Assembly (NCBI GenBank): GCA_963978905.1
Contig: OZ022258.1
Coordinates: forward strand, 27,842,716-27,906,715
Length of the DNA: 64,000 nucleotides
Reading direction: 5' to 3'
From: Trichostrongylus colubriformis
Taxonomy: Eukaryota; Nematoda; Chromadorea; Rhabditida; Trichostrongylidae
Of this stretch, positions 23,383 to 32,784 are shown in pieces. The notes under the pieces were generated by a model. It ran no database searches. It was not told where the DNA came from and saw only the letters and a program-made list of their open reading frames with translations. Position numbers and translations under genes: made by a program. Position 1 is the stretch's first letter. Each line of letters begins with the position of its first letter.

Positions 23383-24348
23383 CGAGGAAGGTCTTTCAGG
23401 TTATGACGCGCTTTTGGAAAACGGTTTTTTCCATTATATGGGGGTACCTACATGAAACATATAACTGACTTCCATTTTTGCTGCGCGCCTCTACAAATGC
23501 CAAAAAAGGAGTAAAGAAAATTTTTTTCAAAAAGGCGATTTTAACCCACTTATTTTGACGCATACTCCTTGTAGCTTTGACCACGTGCAGATCCAAGGGT
23601 GTTCTTCTATTTCACATCCAAAACAAGGTCAAATACGGAAAAAGATAAAATCTTACCTCCACCATGTACTAAAAGTGCGCAGTAGTTTCATAACGGTTCC
23701 TCGATGCATGGGTGCTGCGGTGACCGGATGGCCTACTGGATACGACGATGGACTCTCAAACGGACGAAGTGCATGGGTTGGTGGTTCGATTCCCGGCAGT
23801 GCCGAAGTTTTGCATTTTTTTGCCTTCACTTTTTCATCTTCAAATATGTCTGTTTATGCCAAATGACTACGATTTTCGTTGGCAGCATGCCAAAATGACT
23901 CTATTTACGAATTGTCAATGAATTTGGTGATGTGACCTTTTTGGACACGAAAGGGCCCGTAGCGCTCGAAATTCGCGATTTCGCACAAAATGAGTGCCAT
24001 ATTCGTGTTCAGGGGATCAAACTACCCCTGGGGACACATTTCTAGCCAATTCCAAATTTTGACCCTAACTTCGAGAAAGTGGTGTGATCATGTGCATAGC
24101 ACGCTTCTCCATTTATTACGAATAAACCACTAGCAATTGTGGTACAAATCAACGAAACATGTGAAACACAGCCGTCTATCACACCAGCTACACCTAACGA
24201 ATGCCATGGAGGAGCAATCGTTGTTTTCTTGGCAGGGGACAGTAACGTCTTCCTCGTTGAAACCATAGTCCGTCGGAGTTGCGAACTTCCCAGGATGCTC
24301 GTCAACATATCCAGCGGCCACCCAGGCATATGCCAGACATGGACGGAA
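23383..24348 (+). repeat. Left 966-bp inverted repeat of Tc5-like element
   Basis: Reverse complement of 26181-27146 with few differences. The inner boundary is sharp (GACATGGACGGAA). It contains a tRNA-like module (23715-23810) and an inverted copy of most of the last transposase exon (24130-24348). Confidence 0.93.
23715..23810 (+). ncRNA. tRNA-like module (box A/box B), left repeat
   Basis: Box A-like TGGCCTACTGG at 23729-23739 and an exact box B GGTTCGATTCC at 23783-23793, followed by TTTTGCATTTTTTT. The arms do not fold into a good cloverleaf, so this is a tRNA-derived or Pol III promoter-like segment, not a tRNA gene. Confidence 0.5.
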
Positions 24349-24434
24349 CTTATCTTGGATTTCTTCTATTTTGGGCATTTACATGTATTTGCACGTGCAT
24401 TCCTGTGATCTACCATATCTTTTGACCACATCGC

Positions 24435-24441
24435 TATATAA
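24435..24441 (+). promoter_or_regulatory. TATA box of transposase gene
   Basis: TATATAA 37 bases before the chosen ATG at 24478, outside the inverted repeat. Confidence 0.5.
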
Positions 24442-24477
24442 GTATGAGCAGTGGTGCAAGACCTATCCCAACTTGAA

Positions 24478-26399
24478 ATGTCTTTCTCTCCTGCCAGAGT
24501 GATCGGACGCCTTCTTGCATCGTTTCCTCCCGATTTTTCTCCCCCTACGAGGAAAAAAATCGCCATCGCCGATGCATTCCGAGGTGTGCTCCAGAATGCG
24601 CTGTACTCCGACATTGATTTCGAGGAGGAAGAGTGCCTACAGGTCAGATTTTTATGTGAACAGTCGTATATCGTCGTTGATCGACTCGCTTTGCGGTTTA
24701 TAGGTGTCTCTCGACGAAAAAGAGGAGGTAGTTTGGACTCCTGACGATGACAGCGATGGATGCAGTGCCGCAGATGGACCTTTGTTACGGAGGACAGTTC
24801 TGTTTGATGGACGACCCATCCCTGAAGAAAGTGTTAGTTAAAACACATGAAATCCTGGATCTCAAGAACGTCAAGATTTTCACAGATCAAGCAGGCCATC
24901 GCGTACTACCGAGAGACCGGTAGCGGATCGCGGCCGCTATCTTCCATGGCAAGCCGTTTTAGGTGGATCAAAACGGCTAATCACATGAATCTGCTGCGGC
25001 AGTTCGAGAAAAGAGGTGAAAACTATTAAAACTTCACATATTAATGGGAGTAACTCTGAAAATTTCCGTTCCTCCGTTCAGACGCAGTTGATGGAACAAA
25101 GGTGTGCAAGTTAAAGCAACTTTCAGCTCTACTTCGTGAAAAAGTACAGGGACCACCGAGCAAGGTTTTGAATTGGTTAAGCCATGATGCGATGCCGTTA
25201 GCTAATTGAGACTGGCCTTCTAGCTCTTCCCCTGTCTTATGGTATTGTGCGGCAGATGGCAGTCCGTCTCAACCAGCAGCTCAACATTATCAGTGATTTC
25301 AAGGCCTCGAAATCGTGGATGGCGAAATTCGTTCGCGAATGCGGCCTATGTTCGAGGCGAATAGCGCACTTCGTAACAATGAGTAGTCTCCGTCAGAGAA
25401 AGGAGGTGGAAGCGGAAGCAGAGAACTTTATAAAACGTGTTAGGGAGGAAATGAAGGTCTATCCCCTTTCTGTTTTTGCCAACGCTGACCAGTCCGGGGT
25501 AAACAAAGTATTGGCTTCGAAGAGGTAGGTCTCGAGGATGACACCTTGTACGTTGAGGACCGTTTTCTTGCAGGACGCTTGCTCCGGTCGGTTCTAAACA
25601 AGTGATGAGAGTTGTGCAATCCATCTCATCACTTTCCCATTCCTTTACAGTCATGCCTATCATGTATGCAGATGGACGACTTGGAGACAAGCTCTTCGTC
25701 GTCCTTCCTGAAAAAGGAGGAGTCTTTCCTCGAAATGGGCACTGGCAGGCTCCCAATCTGCTGGTGATGGCAGGGAAGACACATATAATGACAAAGTCGC
25801 AAGTCCCCTTGTTCGTGAAAGAGTGCGTGGTCGGGCCTTCGTCCCCTCCACTGACTATACTCCTTCTCGATAGTTGGACTGGTTTCGCGGATCATACCAA
25901 TGTGCTGACGGAGGTGCCCCAAGGAAAAGATCTTCGACTGATGACGATTCCCGCGGGTGCAACTGCCCTCTGTCAGCCATTGGACGTTTACTTCTTTCGT
26001 TTGTTCAAGCGATACATTCGACGCATCCATGATCATGTGCTGCACCACCATCCAGACTTCGACGTCTCCAGAAGGGACAACCTCCTCAAAGTTAGACTTC
26101 CCAATGTTGAAAAAACCTTGATGCGTATTATATTCGTGTAGGTCATTAGCCAGACGCACCGCCAGTTCTGTGCTCCTGTATTCCGTCCATGTCTGGCATA
26201 TGCTTGGGTGGCCGCTGGATATGTTGACGAGCATCCTGGGAAGTTCGCAACTCCAACGGACTATGGTTTCAACGAGGAAGACGTTACTGTCCCCTGCCAA
26301 GAAAACAACGATTGCTCCTCCATGGCATTCGTTAGGTGTAGCTGGTGTGATAGACGGCTGTGTTTCACATGTTTCGTTGATTTGTACCACAATTGCTAG
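24478..26399 (+). CDS. Pogo/Tigger (Tc4/Tc5) transposase, seven exons, 516 aa
   Basis: Exons: 24478-24642, 24704-24832, 24886-25015, 25082-25164, 25256-25524, 25574-26090, 26142-26399. Every junction has GT/AG ends and phases agree, giving 1551 coding bases. Exons 3-5 form the CENP-B-like DNA-binding part (IKQAIAYYRETG, FRWIKTANHMNLLRQFE, ASKSWMAKFVRECGL). The DDE domain has D in FANADQSG (exon 5), D in ILLLDSWTGFADH and D in TALCQPLDVYFFRLFKRY (exon 6). The last exon ends with a Cys-rich module (CSWCDRRLCFTC then YHNC). The protein would cut and rejoin the element ends in the nucleus. Exon 5 could instead begin earlier, but only the acceptor before ATG keeps phase. Confidence 0.88.
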
Positions 26400-26411
26400 T
26401 GGTTTATTCGT

Positions 26412-26417
26412 AATAAA
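26412..26417 (+). terminator. Poly(A) signal of transposase gene
   Basis: AATAAA 12 bases after the stop codon, inside the right inverted repeat; an inverted copy exists in the left repeat. Confidence 0.55.
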
Positions 26418-26719
26418 TGGAGAAGCGTGCTATGCACATGATCACACCACTTTCTCGAAGTTAGGGTCAAAATTTGGAATTGGCTAGAAATGTGTCCCCA
26501 GGGGTAGTTTGATCCCCTGAACACGAATATGGCACTCATTTTGTGCGAAATCGCGAATTTCGAGCGCTACGGGCCCTTTCGTGTCCAAAAAGGTCACATC
26601 ACCAAATTCATTGACAATTCGTAAATAGAGTCATTTTGGCATGCTGCCAACGAAAATCGTAGTCATTTGGCATAAACAGACATATTTGAAGATGAAAAAG
26701 TGAAGGCAAAAGAAATGCA

Positions 26720-26815
26720 AAACTTCGGCACTGCCGGGAATCGAACCACCAACCCATGCACTTCGTCCGTTTGAGAGTCCATCGTCGTATCCAGTAGGCC
26801 ATCCGGTCACAGCAG
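26720..26815 (-). ncRNA. tRNA-like module (box A/box B), right repeat
   Basis: Inverted copy of the module at 23715: box B at 26737-26747 and box A at 26791-26801 on the minus strand, pointing into the element. Confidence 0.5.
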
Positions 26816-27146
26816 TACCCATACATCGAGGAACCGTTATGAAACTACTGCGCACTTTTAGTACATGGTGGAGGTAAGATTTTATCTTTTTCCGTATTTG
26901 ACCATGTTTTGGATGTGAAATAGACGAACACCCTTGGATCTGCACGTGGTCAAAGCTACAAGGAGTATGCTTCAAAATAAGTGGGTTAAAATCGCCTTTT
27001 TGAAAAAAATTTCTTTACTCCTTTTTTGGCATTTGTAGAGGCGCGCAGCAAAAATGGAAGTCAGTTATATGTTTCATGTAGGTACCCCCATATAATGGAA
27101 AAAACCGTTTTCCAAAAGCGCGTCATGACCTGAAAGACCTCCCTTG

Positions 27147-28051
27147 TTAGCCATGAGGAGGTTGCAGGTCCCTTCCGCTTGTAGATAAGCGCAAGCGGCT
27201 ATGGCCTCGGTGCTAGCATCAGCGAACACAAGTAGCGCTGCTTTTGACGACTTCTTGCCTAAATATCGGGGAATTGATATTTGAAACCCGTCTATATCGG
27301 CACATATATCATTCCACTCTTCTTCTTTCTGCTGATTGAGTTTCGTATCCCATTCATACTGAGCCTTCCATAATGATTGTAAAAATCGCTTAGCCCTATG
27401 CATCAGAGGTGTGAGCCAGCCCATTGGATCGTATATTGAGGCCACAGCACTGGCTACCGCCCGCTTTGTGAGTTGATCGGCCTTGGCACTAGTTATATGG
27501 CAAAAGATTTCAAACTTATCGCCTATGGGTTCCCACCTGATCCCTAGGACTTTGGGCCTATCTTCGGCCGACTTGTCGCGGTCGTTCATTGCTTCAGCCA
27601 CCGCTGATTCGTTCGTAACGAATTCTCGTAGGTTCATCTGCAAGTCATTGAAAATCTCCTTCGTCCTCATATAGGCTGAAATAGCTTCTGGTGCCGTATT
27701 CATGGTCAGGAGAAGGTTATCTACATGAAGATTCTCTTTGATTTGCGAAACCAGAGCGGTGTCGTTACTATATTGATCTAGGTGATAATGAGTAGTTGCA
27801 GCCAAAAGAAACGGGGATGGGAGAAGGCCAAAAGTGATGCGAGTGAACCTGTATACTTGAATGTTTTCCTTATCTGGGGGTAGCTTATAATTCCGTAACC
27901 ACAGACATCGGGTGGCATCCCTATCCTCCTCATGTAACCTGACCTGCAAAAATGCTTTCTCTACATCTGCTATTAGCGCGAACTGACCAATGCGGAATCG
28001 TAGAATAAGACCGTAAAGCCTTGGAAGAATTACTGGTCCCCGGTGGAGCAT
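27147..28051 (-). pseudogene. Pao pol fragment: reverse transcriptase core
   Basis: Begins within the palm domain (HRGPVILPRLYGLIL) and has the first catalytic aspartate in LIADVEKAFLQVRL. The YVDD-box equivalent is HVDNLLL, so the second aspartate is replaced by Asn. Next come the Pao-type connection (GIRWEP, ASIYDPMGWL) and LLVFADAS at the start of RNase H. The frame is cut at 27147 by the transposon, inside the conserved LLMA-K segment. Relative to the upstream fragment the frame has changed near 28.06-28.16 kb. Confidence 0.85.
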
Positions 28052-28063
28052 GTCATTTAAAGA

Positions 28064-28775
28064 TGGACAATCTCTAAAGTGCGCGGAGGCATCGAAAACG
28101 ACTCGCAGTTTGGTTGTCGCTTTGTGGGGTGATGTAGTTTGTCGCAGTTTGGTTGTCGCTTTGTGGGGTTAACACCATTTGATGAGGGATGTAGTGAATA
28201 CGATGGCCTACCGATTCTTCTTCTCGATCTACCTTCTCAATGATGTTCAGGGACAGTTGCTCTTGAAAAACTTTATCGTATCGCTGAAACAGGTCTTTGT
28301 CTTTCTTCAGCGAATTGCAAAGACTCAGGAGCCTTTTGAATACAATCGCTTTATTATCAGGCAGTTCCATGCCCTGTTCTTTCCATGGTAGTCTTACATA
28401 ATACCCATCCTCCCTCTTTTCTACCGTATTGATGAAATTGCTCCACACTTGCTGGTCTATTTCTGAGCGAACGTTACTTTCTGCATTGGGGAATTCCTCA
28501 GTGCCACTAGATTCTAAGGTACAAAACCTCGTGAACAATTCTTCCTCTGTAAGCTCATGATCCTCCCCGGAACTGTGTACCATTACTGGATGTGCCTGTG
28601 TGCTGATTGAGCTTATTGCTTCCCAGTTATCGATTGGACGTCCCCGTTGGATTTGTTCTGACTGTCTCGTAGCCTGTACTTGACCACTCAGTAAGTGCCC
28701 TAGCCGAGTAGGAAGAATATAAAGTCCAGATGGTAACCGGATATGTTGCTCTCTTTCGCCCATTAAGGACCACAA
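28064..28775 (-). pseudogene. Pao pol fragment: N-terminal reverse transcriptase region
   Basis: Contains LPSGLYILPTRLGHLLSGQV, the usual segment after the protease in Pao Pol. It continues through TVEKREDGYYVRLPW and a HYIPHQMVLTP segment just before the palm. After this a 39-bp tandem duplication (28103 and 28142) repeats 13 codons, and the following residues are in the wrong frame up to the stop at 28074. The conserved V-V-F-D-A-S segment is visible in another frame of the same bases. Confidence 0.8.
28103..28170. repeat. 39-bp tandem duplication in pol
   Basis: The 28-base core starting TCGCAGTTTGGTTGTCGC occurs at 28103 and again at 28142. The offset of 39 keeps frame, so an additional one-base change is needed to explain the frame shift here. 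Confidence 0.85.
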
Positions 28776-28786
28776 TTGATCACACC

Positions 28787-30613
28787 CTAAAAAACCTGGG
28801 GAACCGCGGGCTTAGCACCCCTATTCTTTAGATTGACCTTAATGCCCAACGAGTTGATTAATTCCAGGTCCTCATCTAGTAATGGAGGAGGAGAACAAGC
28901 TTTCGTCAAAACTTCGCTTGTAAGTAGTGTCAACGTGAGGGGCTTTCCTTCGTTATCCCAAACCTCCAACAACACCTTATTGGACTTTCGTTCCTGCACT
29001 TCCGTACTTCCGAAAGTTCGAAGGCGCAACGTAGTCTCTTCAATTGTTGACAGTCCAAGATCTTCGGCCAAAGCTTGCTCTATGAAGGAAAGTTCAGCCC
29101 CCGTGTCCAGAAGCACAGCAACTTGCCTCAGCTCTCTTGTGATTGGATTCATGATAGTTAGCTCCCCGGTAGGAAGATATACTTGCCTGTTCATGCTTTC
29201 TTGCCCTGATTGCAATTCTAAAACGGAAACATCTTGTTGATCAAGTTTTTCTTCCACTAAATGGTTCACTTTCCTCGTTGTTGTTAACCCGGGTGCCTTT
29301 TTCCCAACATTGGCGACTACCCCTTTCCGAGGCACCTTTTGTGCCGACTGACTGACCTCTTCTTTTGCCGAGCCCTTGAAACAGCAAGAGGTATGGTGCG
29401 GTCCTTGACATTTGAAACACATTCGTTTCTTGCATTCCTTCGTAGTATGCTTCGAGGAAGCGCAAATGAGACAAAGCTTGTGGTCACGCAAGTATTGTGA
29501 TCTTTCTTGCGTTGTCTTGTACTTTGTACACGTCACTGATTTGTGATCACCAGCACAGTACATGCACAAGACACGTGACTTTAACATCAACAGTTTCTGC
29601 CTTTTCTCCGTACGTGATTCTGAAGGCTGCAGCGCTGTCTTGGTGTACAACGCCACTGCTTCCTCATTGGATATGACTTCATCCAAAAGCGTGTACAACG
29701 TTTCCATGTCAAGAATCCTGTCCCCTTTAGAGAATTGCTTCCTCTCTAATACTTTGCGCTGTACGTCGACCGTGAACTTGGTCAACACTTGTTTGACGAA
29801 CCACTGGCTATCGACGTACTCACCTTTCATTTGGAGTTGTTCCGTAATGACCTGAAGTTGTTCTAACAATATCCTTTGGTCCTTCATTGATTGAGATCGC
29901 ATCGTCAAAGACTCCATTCTATCCAGTAGACTGTTGATCAGCTCCGCAGAGCTGCCATATTTCTTTTTCAGAAATTCTACGGCCTTGTGGTAGTTTTCGG
30001 CTGTCACGTGGTATTTCTTTACTGCATTATACGCATTTCCCTTCAGAGCCTGCAGTAGGTAGTTGAATTTAAAGAAGTCTGGTATAGCCTGTGAATGGAC
30101 GTTAGCGTCAAAAAGAGACCAAAAATTGTCCCATTCCCAAATATTGCCACTAAAGTTTGGGATCGGTAAAGTGGGAAGATCTACTTTGGTTGTCTTAAGT
30201 GCTGGTTCTGGCTGACTTTCGGCCGAGTGATGCTGTACGAGTATATCGCCTTTTAAGGCCCGTAGTCTCGCCTGCAGCAGTGCTGTGTAATCCATGGCAT
30301 TACCCAGGATCGATTCGGTTTTAGCCGAATAGTCTTCGAAATCTTTGGACTCCTTATCTGAGGGTGTTTCTATTTGCTCCATTAAAGAAGTATAGTCATG
30401 AAGAAGAGTTTCGATTTTGGATATGTAGGCCTCGAGCGCCCCTAGTCCCTCCTCTAACCTTCTACGACTATTTTTAGCGAAGCATGGGGAAATTTCCTCC
30501 TCTTCCCACCTAATATTTTCGAGTTGCTCATTTTTGAAACGGGTCATGAGCGTTTCGATTTTGTTAAGATTCCTAGTGAGCATACGTTTGCAAGAAGCGA
30601 GCTGTAAAGCCAT
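28787..30613 (-). CDS. Pao Gag with retropepsin-like protease domain
   Basis: The ATG at 30613 is the first methionine (the frame is open slightly upstream); about 608 codons. The N-terminal third is helical and charged. A Gag domain of the DUF1759 type follows (IPNFSGNIWEWDNFWSLF, ALKGNAYNAVKKY, FLKKKYGS). Zinc-knuckle segments are CMYCAGDHKSVTC, CLICASSKHTTKEC and CFKCQGPHHTSCC. The C-terminal aspartic protease has LLDTGAELSFI and a later hydrophobic turn. The frame ends with TAG inside a six-T run (GGTTTTTTAGGG), while Pol continues in the -1 frame at the same place. Confidence 0.88.
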   Translation of the reverse strand: MALQLASCKRMLTRNLNKIETLMTRFKNEQLENIRWEEEEISPCFAKNSRRRLEEGLGALEAYISKIETLLHDYTSLMEQIETPSDKESKDFEDYSAKTESILGNAMDYTALLQARLRALKGDILVQHHSAESQPEPALKTTKVDLPTLPIPNFSGNIWEWDNFWSLFDANVHSQAIPDFFKFNYLLQALKGNAYNAVKKYHVTAENYHKAVEFLKKKYGSSAELINSLLDRMESLTMRSQSMKDQRILLEQLQVITEQLQMKGEYVDSQWFVKQVLTKFTVDVQRKVLERKQFSKGDRILDMETLYTLLDEVISNEEAVALYTKTALQPSESRTEKRQKLLMLKSRVLCMYCAGDHKSVTCTKYKTTQERSQYLRDHKLCLICASSKHTTKECKKRMCFKCQGPHHTSCCFKGSAKEEVSQSAQKVPRKGVVANVGKKAPGLTTTRKVNHLVEEKLDQQDVSVLELQSGQESMNRQVYLPTGELTIMNPITRELRQVAVLLDTGAELSFIEQALAEDLGLSTIEETTLRLRTFGSTEVQERKSNKVLLEVWDNEGKPLTLTLLTSEVLTKACSPPPLLDEDLELINSLGIKVNLKNRGAKPAVPQVF

Positions 30614-30793
30614 TTTGTTGCTACGCTTTGTCACGCTCACTGAATGGACCTATCCCTTTGAGCTCTACGCTGTTCTACCACTGACCACTTGACTAATATC
30701 GCCGAATACCACCAAATACTTGCCAATTAGCCACAAGTTAATCTCGAACTTGAATTAGCTAAACCGACCTGAGTTCGAAATGTAGTCAATGCA

Positions 30794-30796
30794 CCA
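30794..30796 (-). other. Probable primer-binding site start
   Basis: On the element strand TGG directly follows the 5' LTR end, the expected start of a tRNA primer-binding site. The next bases (TGCATTGACTAC) were not matched to a specific tRNA. Confidence 0.4.
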
Positions 30797-31486
30797 TTTA
30801 CGGATCCACGACCCTTTTCCTTGCTGGACTTGTTCAAACCAAAGTCTGAGTGCCTTTGCCACGCGGTTATCGCTTACGATGCGACCTCAAACTTGGGTAA
30901 TTAAATCTCAAACTTGGATAATTAAACCTTTACTAACTTTAAATAACAAATAAACACAAACAAATACATGATTAAGCTCATTTCCAAAGTTGGAGGTCAA
31001 GTCCTCCGAATTTCCCAATTCAGACTAACTACAAGAAATATAATCGATTAGATAATATTCATCGCCCAAAGTAGTTTTTGCCAACCACCAAAATCTTCCC
31101 TTTTTGCCTAGTTCCCCGGCTAGAAGAGAGAAAAAAAACTGGAGCAGGCTCTTCATCAATCGCTTGAGTTTATATACTGGCTTGATCTGCGTTCCACGCA
31201 TTCCAACTTGAAAGCCTCTTGTGAAAGCCTTCTGAGAAAATGCCGCCGAATCACAGTGATACGTGCCCCCTGGAAAAAACTTCATAATGGATTATCAATC
31301 GCCGCTTTCTTATTTTGCAAGCCTTCTGAGAAAGTGAACTCTGACCCCGCGAAGACGTGCAAAACAGAAGCGGATATAATAACCATGAATCGTCACCATT
31401 GCATATATTGGTCGCTCTTTGAAATATGCGTAATCTCACTAACCATGTATTATCGCGATTGCATCTAATGGTCGCTCTTTGCGACA
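30797..31486 (-). repeat. 5' LTR of Pao element (690 bp)
   Basis: Near-identical to 17802-18490, one base longer because of an A-run. Begins TGTCGCAAAG on the element strand and carries TATATAA at 31170-31176, a likely core promoter. Confidence 0.92.
31170..31176 (-). promoter_or_regulatory. TATA box of Pao 5' LTR
   Basis: TATATAA on the element strand, upstream of gag; the same motif is in the other LTR at 18174-18180. Confidence 0.55.
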
Positions 31487-31696
31487 CGCACTGGTTTTGT
31501 GCGAGGACGTCTGGCTCGCGTGCTACGGACTCCTAAACCTACCATATAATACATTCTTCTTCAGAGAAACTTCCATAACTGCTCAGGGAATCGTTTTGCA
31601 AATCTGGAATGCAAATTCGAGATCAGTGTCCGAAAATACGCCTGACCGTATGGATCCCATTTCGAATGGCCACTTCGACCTAGGAACCTTCCCTTG
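31487..31696 (+). mobile_element. Tc5-like MITE, right part
   Basis: Resumes after the Pao element (target duplication 31487-31491) with TGTGCGAGGACGTCTGGCTC. Ends CCTTCCCTTG at 31696, followed by TTA and G. Together with 17051-17801 it makes one element whose flanks are C-TTA and TTA-G. Matches 44080-44279. Confidence 0.85.
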
Positions 31697-31729
31697 TTAG
31701 TTGGGTATCCAAAGCTATTTGACATTTTC

Positions 31730-32215
31730 AGGTTTAGAAAAAACAGAAAAGGTCGAAACCTAAGGTCATGGAGATTTCACTCAGGGGGTGTGTACACATT
31801 GGTATGAATGACCTAGCCGCCTGGTTTAGGACAGCCCACCTCCAGGCGACGTGATTAGTGGTTGGTCACGATGGTGTTGGTCAATGAGATCGGCAGGATT
31901 GGAAGTATCGCAGCTCGCTTTTTCATTTTTAGCTTGAAGCTCACCACATGACAATAGATGCTGTTGCATTTTCGAACATCCCTTCATGTTCACGTCTTGG
32001 TAATGCCAATGGAAAACCAATGCGGACTACCCGTCTCTTGACGCAAAGGTCGTCCGCGCCCATTTCCATCCCTTTTTTTCTCCACTGTCCTGTTACTAGG
32101 CATCTCGGCTTTCATATTCACTACTTCTTTTACTTTTCGTCCGAATTTCCCCTAAAGCTGCCTTTAATGGATGCGAGACTCAGGGATCAGCCATACGCGG
32201 CTTAGCTACGTAAGT
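31730..32215 (+). repeat. Dispersed repeat R2, copy 1
   Basis: Matches parts of 54030-54640: a GCCGCCT-like block with TTTAGG-CAGCCC, CTCC-GGCGAC, and a coding-like stretch (ANGKPMRTTRLLTQ here, ANGRVVRATRLLTE in the other copy). The conserved frame hints that the repeat once included protein-coding sequence, or a conserved 5' region. Class unknown. A motif at 31785-31805 (GTGTGTACACATTGGTA) recurs inverted at 34235-34255. Confidence 0.5.
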
Positions 32216-32261
32216 GGGTGTAATGTCCACAGTGGCGAAAATTGAGGTTGTTTTATTATAC

Positions 32262-32781
32262 GGAGGAAGGAGGCAAAATAAGATTCATTCTAGTCGCGGC
32301 TAACATCCGACAAGTATACAAGCGAAGAAATAAAAGTGATAGGGCAAAATATCACTAAATGGTTTTCTATGAGCAAAAGCAACCTGTAGCTTACTACTTT
32401 CATTGTCATGAAGATATGGAGCCGTCATTTGACGCTGTCGGGTTTCAGAACACCTACGGCACCAACGTCCGCCTAAAACAGCAGAGCCTAATTCCGTTGT
32501 AACTCGTTCGTGGTAAGCCTCCTGAGGGTCGTCACTTCTGCGAATGGGAGTCGCTGAGCTTTTGCTACTTTACCAACGGTTCCATGATCTTATCTGTCAT
32601 TTTTGATGCCTCAAATCCGCATCTGGAAGGATTTCAGTGGTAATAACACTTCTACTCCTTGGAAACAGAGAAATTGGGAATCTAAGAGAAATGTAATATT
32701 TGAGGGCACCAACCAACACGAATTCCCTCAGCTACTCAGTGTGGGCAGGCCTAAACGGAGTTGTGAAAGGGAGCTGTGCAC
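32262..32781 (+). repeat. Diverged relative of the TA-flanked element at 10530
   Basis: Shares with 10570-11060 the blocks ATATGGAGCCGTCA/TTCA, GTCGGG-TTCAG-ACCTACGG, GATGCCTCAAA-C-GCA, GGATTTCAGTGGTAAT and CTTGGAAAC. The left end is lost and the right side is interrupted by the next element at 32785. Confidence 0.6.
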
Positions 32782-32784
32782 TTA

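Larger units (their letters stand above)
23383..27146 (+). mobile_element. Tc5-like DNA transposon, apparently complete
   Basis: The element begins CGAGGAAGGTCTTTCAGG and ends with the complement of CAAGGGAGGTCTTTCAGG. It is flanked by TTA at 23380-82 and 27147-49, with C before and G after, giving the target CTTAG. Known Tc4 and Tc5 transposons insert at CTNAG and duplicate TNA. The inverted repeats are 966 bp each. The 1.8-kb centre holds a seven-exon transposase gene. It sits in the pol gene of the Pao element and interrupts the segment joining the reverse transcriptase and RNase H. Confidence 0.93.
26181..27146 (-). repeat. Right 966-bp inverted repeat of Tc5-like element
   Basis: Partner of 23383-24348. 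It contains the bulk of transposase exon 7, its stop codon and its poly(A) signal, and a tRNA-like module at 26720-26815. Confidence 0.93.
17802..31486 (-). mobile_element. BEL/Pao retrovirus-like element with env-like ORF
   Basis: Two LTRs (17802-18490 and 30797-31486) bound the element, flanked by CGCAC at 17797-17801 and 31487-31491. On the minus strand the order is gag-protease, reverse transcriptase, RNase H/integrase, envelope-like frame, small cysteine-rich frame. Without the inner transposon it is about 9.9 kb. I count about eight differences between the LTRs by eye, so insertion is fairly recent. Pol is disrupted by frame changes near 28.79, 28.1 and 21.63 kb and by the transposon at 23383-27146, so this copy should be unable to make a complete Pol. 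Nematode Pao elements Tas and Cer7 are known to carry env-like genes. Confidence 0.92.

Noticed and set aside
23715..23810. Functional tRNA gene
   Set aside because: Box A and box B are good, but acceptor and anticodon arms do not pair, so it is listed only as a tRNA-like module.
25629..26390. 253-codon minus-strand frame inside the Tc5-like element
   Set aside because: Antisense to transposase exons 6 and 7; the plus-strand exons have the catalytic motifs and splice sites.
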